From Chondrosia reniformis (lineage: Eukaryota > Porifera > Demospongiae > Chondrillida > Chondrillidae): a stretch of 64,000 nucleotides of DNA. Below, piece after piece: positions 60,501 through 64,000 of this stretch; position 1 is the first letter of the stretch, and each line of letters begins with the position of its first letter. The translations under genes and the position numbers were made by a program. The notes beneath the pieces are model-generated. The model was not told the DNA's origin. It ran no database searches and saw nothing but the letters and a program-made list of their open reading frames with translations. The stretch covers positions 992,001 to 1,056,000 of the forward strand of contig OX359190.1 in NCBI GenBank assembly GCA_947172415.1. Reading direction: 5' to 3'.

Positions 60501-61434
60501 ACTATGGAGAGGTGGTCACATTAGAGAGGTGGTCGCACTAGAGAGGTGGTCACATTAGAGAGGTGGTCACACTAGAGAGGTGGTCACACTAGAGAGGTGG
60601 TCATACTAGAGAGGTGGTCACACTAGAGAGGCGGTCACACTAGAGAGGTGGTCACACTAGAGAGGTGGTCACACTAGAGAGGTGGTCACACTAGAGAGGT
60701 GGTCACACTAGAGAGGTGGTCACACTAGAGAGGTGGTCACTAGAATGCGTAGGATCACATGAAATATGGTGATTTCAAATCCTTAGTTCTACACTTATTT
60801 TAACAACACAGGAGAATGTACTCTAATGGTGACAGTTTTGTTATGTGCAGAGGGAGGAGGTGCTGCTGGAATAACAATGACAAATAGAGTCAGATCAACC
60901 TTCAACTCTCAACAAACAAGAAAGTAGAAGAGACAAAGGACCAGAATAGCAAATGGAAGAACACGGACATGTACGTATGTACGCATGTGGACAAATCTAA
61001 CAGAATGTCTTCAGGGTGGATGTGTGAGGCTTAAAGATAAATAATTTAACATTCTGTATTCAAGGAATGGAAATGATTTGGGAAAATGTGCTTCCCCCAA
61101 GGTCTTAAAGAGAAATTTTGCCTTTTTTCCCTGAAACCCTCTAATGGAGAAACAAAGTCAAATTCCTATGATTGGTCGTAATAGGTTCCAATTGTCACTG
61201 AGGAGACTTCTGGTACTGTGCAATACATGAGCATTCCAACCACTTCCTTTTAAATACCAGCTTAGCCTAGTCGTTGTCATAGTTATCAGTTGCCATGACA
61301 ATACTCACACATTCACAGTATATACGTATGTAGATTTATTCATGAAAATATTAAAATGCAAATAAATGTAAAGTAAAAGGAAACTCACTTGAATTATTTG
61401 TGACAAATCCGAGGAATACTCTATCAGTTTGTAT
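54536..61434 (-). CDS. Semaphorin C: transmembrane semaphorin, at least 826 aa
   Basis: Exons 5' to 3': tentative 61389-61434 (DRVFLGFVTNNS) and 60810-60865; then 60020-60181, 59732-59822, 59051-59304, 58832-58898, 58397-58611, 58147-58268, 57946-58028, 57480-57634, 56970-57121, 56531-56592, 56216-56320, 55750-55842, 54536-55455 (stop). All splice phases agree. Residues (tentative exons included): sema about 1-430 (VLYCTANTHLPICGY, RVGRVCKDDIVCN, SSSAICVFDVEKI), PSI 431-465 (CTLYDGCSSC...HCAYDF), Thr/Pro stalk 490-525, membrane span 540-568 (VIIGLVVGVLIGIFACFI), Ser-rich tail to 860. Cell-surface guidance or adhesion molecule; plexin is the usual partner family. The tail has two similar units, each ending KR-E/D-S-x-LSQGS. 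Start and signal peptide not found. Confidence 0.85.
55934..56091. repeat. Imperfect inverted repeat, semaphorin C copy
   Basis: Duplicate of 29287-29444 with the same outer TTTTGGATGG / CCATCCAAAA ends. Confidence 0.6.
56375..56461. repeat. 14-bp G-rich tandem repeat in a semaphorin C intron
   Basis: About six units of the GAGGTGAGGTAGGG type. The semaphorin B copy near 29730-29765 has only about two to three. The expansion adds Pro/Ser codons to a spurious frame on the minus strand but lies between exons 56216-56320 and 56531-56592. Confidence 0.85.
58912..58995. repeat. 29-bp tandem repeat, three copies
   Basis: Each unit contains TAGGCTCCGCCCACAGGAAA (first unit CTCTGCCC). It lies in a semaphorin C intron between exons 58832-58898 and 59051-59304. 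CTCCGCCCAC resembles a GC box; regulatory use is unproven. Confidence 0.9.
60507..60740. repeat. 17-bp minisatellite, about 14 copies
   Basis: Same GAGAGGTGGTCACACTA unit as 559-690, with single variants (CATACTA, GCGGTC). The first five units match the left array in variant order, so the extra copies were added within the array. Confidence 0.95.
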
Positions 61435-62473
61435 CTGCAGAAATACAATTGTATACGTACACAAATACATATTAAAGTAAATACTTATATACATTTATAT
61501 TAATTACAGTGCAAACTAAAGTAGTATAGTTTTAGATCCTCAATTCAATACAGATCAACCTTTGCACTATCTGAGGAAAGAGTGCATACAAGTTCTTATT
61601 AATAAACCTCTACTATACTAGCCTTAGTACTGAAATTCAACCACTTTGGAAGTGATTATAGTTTTACTAAATGGAGCACTTCATTTATATCTATTTAGCA
61701 CAATTTAGGAATAACAGTTTTGTATTTGAGTGACAAACCTCAGTCGTTATGTACACATGCAAGGAAGTCTGCACTAATCACATATACATATTGAATATGT
61801 CATATAAAGTAATGTATACGTATATACATTACGTACACATGCACATAAACCTGTATAAATACTATGGTTAGAGTGATATGGATTATACAGTAGATACAAT
61901 ATTTGTACTTGTTCCCCACAAAAATGAAATGGTAGTGGAAGGGGGAGGGAGTTCATGACTGCTCGCCTTGATGAAGTAATATGCTGACATAATAACAAAT
62001 TCTACACTAACATGACAACCAATATATTTACACAGTGTAAGTGAAGAATTTCAAACATTAGACCAGTCACCCTTCAAATTGTAAGGTGCCACTTTGATAT
62101 CATGAAACTAAATTAGGTCACTGAAAAGTCTGTGGGCCTATTTCACTTATTGAATATATCAACCACTAAGGAAAACTATTTAATTAAAAGGTTCTTATTT
62201 AATAGGACTTCAGTCCCACCGGCAAGACTTCATTGTTTAGTGCAATAATGTTCCTTTTCTGTTTTTTTCTCTTCATATGAGGATGATTATAAGTACTTGT
62301 GGTTTGATTATCACTTGTCATGCAGTGATGGGTTGCATCTAGTCAATTTTGAAATCTAATAATGTATATGAGTAATAAATATTTTCTTTATATGCTATAT
62401 TTACATGGATTAAATTAAAAGGATTTCAGTCCACAGGAAAGGGTCCTTTAAGTAAGTTACTTTTTTTCTATTC
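61435..62473. other. No convincing gene; semaphorin C upstream sequence
   Basis: Duplicate of 1373-2447. The missing signal-peptide exon may be here, but no exon has both a good donor and a hydrophobic leader. Confidence 0.45.
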
Positions 62474-62995
62474 TTAACTCTTTCCTTCAAAAGAGTCATA
62501 ATTACTCCCTTCTTCCTCCCCAGTAGGGAGGTTCATCTTGTAGCTGACATGGCTGGCCTTTGCTTCCCCTCTTTCAGTACTATAAGTCAGCTTGTACAAG
62601 TACAGCTTCTTCTCAACTACAAAACAACAAACATTTATAAAGCGATGAGAAAGCAGTATAGGAAGATGGTTGTAATTTGGTATAGTAGACCAATCTAAAC
62701 TGATGAAATGTCACAAAATGTGTCACTTTGTAAACCAGTAGCTCTGACAGTATTCCAATGACACAAAATTCAGAGAATCATTCACACCTCCCTAATGTAT
62801 TACATATAGGTACAGTGGATCTCAATAATTCACTGTTTCCAATGTGTTCTCCCAAACTCCACATTTCAACTCATTTTGGTGTAAACAGAGCTTTGAGTGT
62901 GAAGGGCAGTTATTGTGACAAGTCAACTTACATTTGTGCGTACTCAGAGCATAGACAATTGTTTAATTCTTTGACTGTGATAGAAGTTCGTAAAT
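62474..62995 (-). pseudogene. Relic of two semaphorin exons, right copy
   Basis: The sema exon 62474-62616 keeps VEKKLYLYKLTYSTER but ends in a stop (GKS then TAA) with no donor. The YALSTHK fragment lies at 62932-62995. Same lesion class as 2448-2970. Confidence 0.75.
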
Positions 62996-63288
62996 GCTTT
63001 TTATTCTTGAATTATCGATGTATACTTTTCCAATTCTCAGACCGTTCCAGTTGATCGAACTTAATGATACAAATTCTATATATACACGCTAACTTTTTGA
63101 GACTGTATAACACTTGCCAACAAACCGTGATCGTGGCAGTTCTTGACAGCGTGCTCAGAATCCTGATCGATTGACAGCCATTTTGTTCCATAAAATTTCC
63201 GAAATGAATAGAATACATATACATGTATATACATAAAATAATGTACAAATTGATAAATGATGTACTAAATAGTACGTAAACTAAAGAG

Positions 63289-64000
63289 TTAATTACAAAG
63301 AAAAACAAGTGAAAGTTGCTTGTCCTCTTGCAGATTCTGTAGAATCTCTTCATGTACCGGATACTTGACAGATGTATCTTGAAGCACTTTACAAAATAGC
63401 CTCAATGTCTCCTCTGTACCAGTACTCAGGAGGTGACGGAGAAAGATTACATTGGATTCTTCTCTGCTCTTTGCTGCTTTGATTTCATCGTACACCTTGT
63501 CTGTAATTAGTGGCTTTCCACCCACTCCCTGGTATAGTTCATTGACTATGTTGCCAATGGCGAGGTCTTTCACAAGGAAAACCCAATGTTTGGTCCGTAA
63601 GGTCTGCTTCCAACTGCCTCCCTCCCCATCACACTCTCCCGAGTTGGCAGATGATGTTGGCTGTCTAACAACTTCAGATCCTCCTGTACAGGTAGACTGG
63701 TCTTTATAGAGAAGGAACTGGTCTCTGTCAAATTTCACTTTACCAGCTACGCTCAACTATACAGAAGATATAAAATCAATAAATTACTTGTGTCCAAATA
63801 ATAACAATAATAACATATTATATAGCGTCGGTAGCAGCAACATTAGAATGTAAAATATACAGTCAATAATTGCTACATTCGTGATAAGGTCTATTTTGTT
63901 GAATACATAATATTATGCAAACTTACATTGGTGTTGCTGTCCTGTTCCTTAGCAACCCAAACCAACTCTCTTGGAGTTAGTCCAGTCATCTTGTTCAGTC
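63289..64000 (-). CDS. KRC5: 3' end of a further kelch-Roc/COR-CARD gene
   Basis: CARD exon 63289-63756 and the last 74 bases of the Roc-COR exon (63927 to the edge; donor AAT/GTAAGT in phase 0). The linker part (KVKFDRDQFLLYKDQ, GGSEVVRQPTSS) is KRC3-type while the CARD (RTKHWVFLVKDLAIGN) is KRC1-type. The end reads SLVFLCN, extended by one codon relative to KRC1/3. The kelch and first exons would lie right of the window. Confidence 0.78.

Larger units (their letters stand above)
31570..63288. repeat. Segmental duplication unit II (KRC3-COL2-KRC4-semaphorin C)
   Basis: Second copy of the unit, about 3-5 kb longer because it keeps the full semaphorin 5' part and the 3.3-kb block also seen at the left edge. 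It is followed at 63289 by KRC5, the start of a third unit. Confidence 0.92.
59970..63288. repeat. Right copy of the 3.2-kb segmental duplication
   Basis: Matches 1-3245. It includes the semaphorin C 5' exons, the expanded minisatellite and the semaphorin relic before KRC5. Confidence 0.9.

Noticed and set aside
1-64000. tRNA or rRNA genes
   Set aside because: No clover-leaf with B-box-like sequence or rRNA core sequence was noticed on either strand; a covariance-model scan would settle this.

Overview
This is eukaryotic, metazoan DNA. Coding regions are broken by GT-AG introns whose phases match across every junction I checked. The genes are animal-type: a fibrillar collagen with a C-propeptide, a semaphorin, and proteins joining a kelch propeller, a Roc-COR GTPase and a CARD. 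Many collagen helix exons are 54 bp or multiples of 54 bp. The compact AT-rich introns and the family mix suggest an early-branching animal, most likely a demosponge. That assignment is inference; no rRNA or other marker gene is present.

The window is a tandem segmental duplication with a period of about 26.6 kb. Each unit reads: KRC gene (-), fibrillar collagen gene (+), KRC gene (-), semaphorin gene (-). Here KRC means Kelch-Roc/COR-CARD. Order: 5' exons of a semaphorin continuing off the left edge (1-3.2 kb); KRC1 (3246-10896); COL1 (11.7-19.3 kb); KRC2 (20148-27005); 5'-truncated semaphorin B (27.9-31.3 kb); KRC3 (31570-37546); COL2 (38.3-46.0 kb); KRC4 (47352-53541); semaphorin C (54.5-61.4 kb); 3' end of KRC5 (63289 to the right edge). 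The left 3.2 kb matches 59.97-63.29 kb, so the array continues on both sides.

Each KRC gene has a 4-6 codon first exon, one kelch exon, one large Roc-COR exon and one or two exons carrying a C-terminal CARD, giving proteins of about 1180-1200 residues. The layout resembles an intracellular sensor: propeller for binding, GTPase switch, CARD for signalling. The four kelch propellers are nearly identical except for a two-residue slot at the same place in each of six blades, plus the inter-blade loops. These slots correspond to the pocket-lining positions of Keap1-type propellers. This pattern is the strongest candidate here for an undescribed system: a tandem family of diversified intracellular receptors with an immune or self-recognition role. 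Function is inferred, not shown.

The array shows active turnover. Roc-COR exons resemble their neighbour within a unit, whereas CARD exons resemble the gene at the same position in the other unit, implying gene conversion. Both collagens have lesions near the 5' end, collagen 5' exons are orphaned next to KRC2 and KRC4, one semaphorin is truncated, a relic CARD lies beside KRC4, and two hairpin-bearing insertions sit in KRC1.
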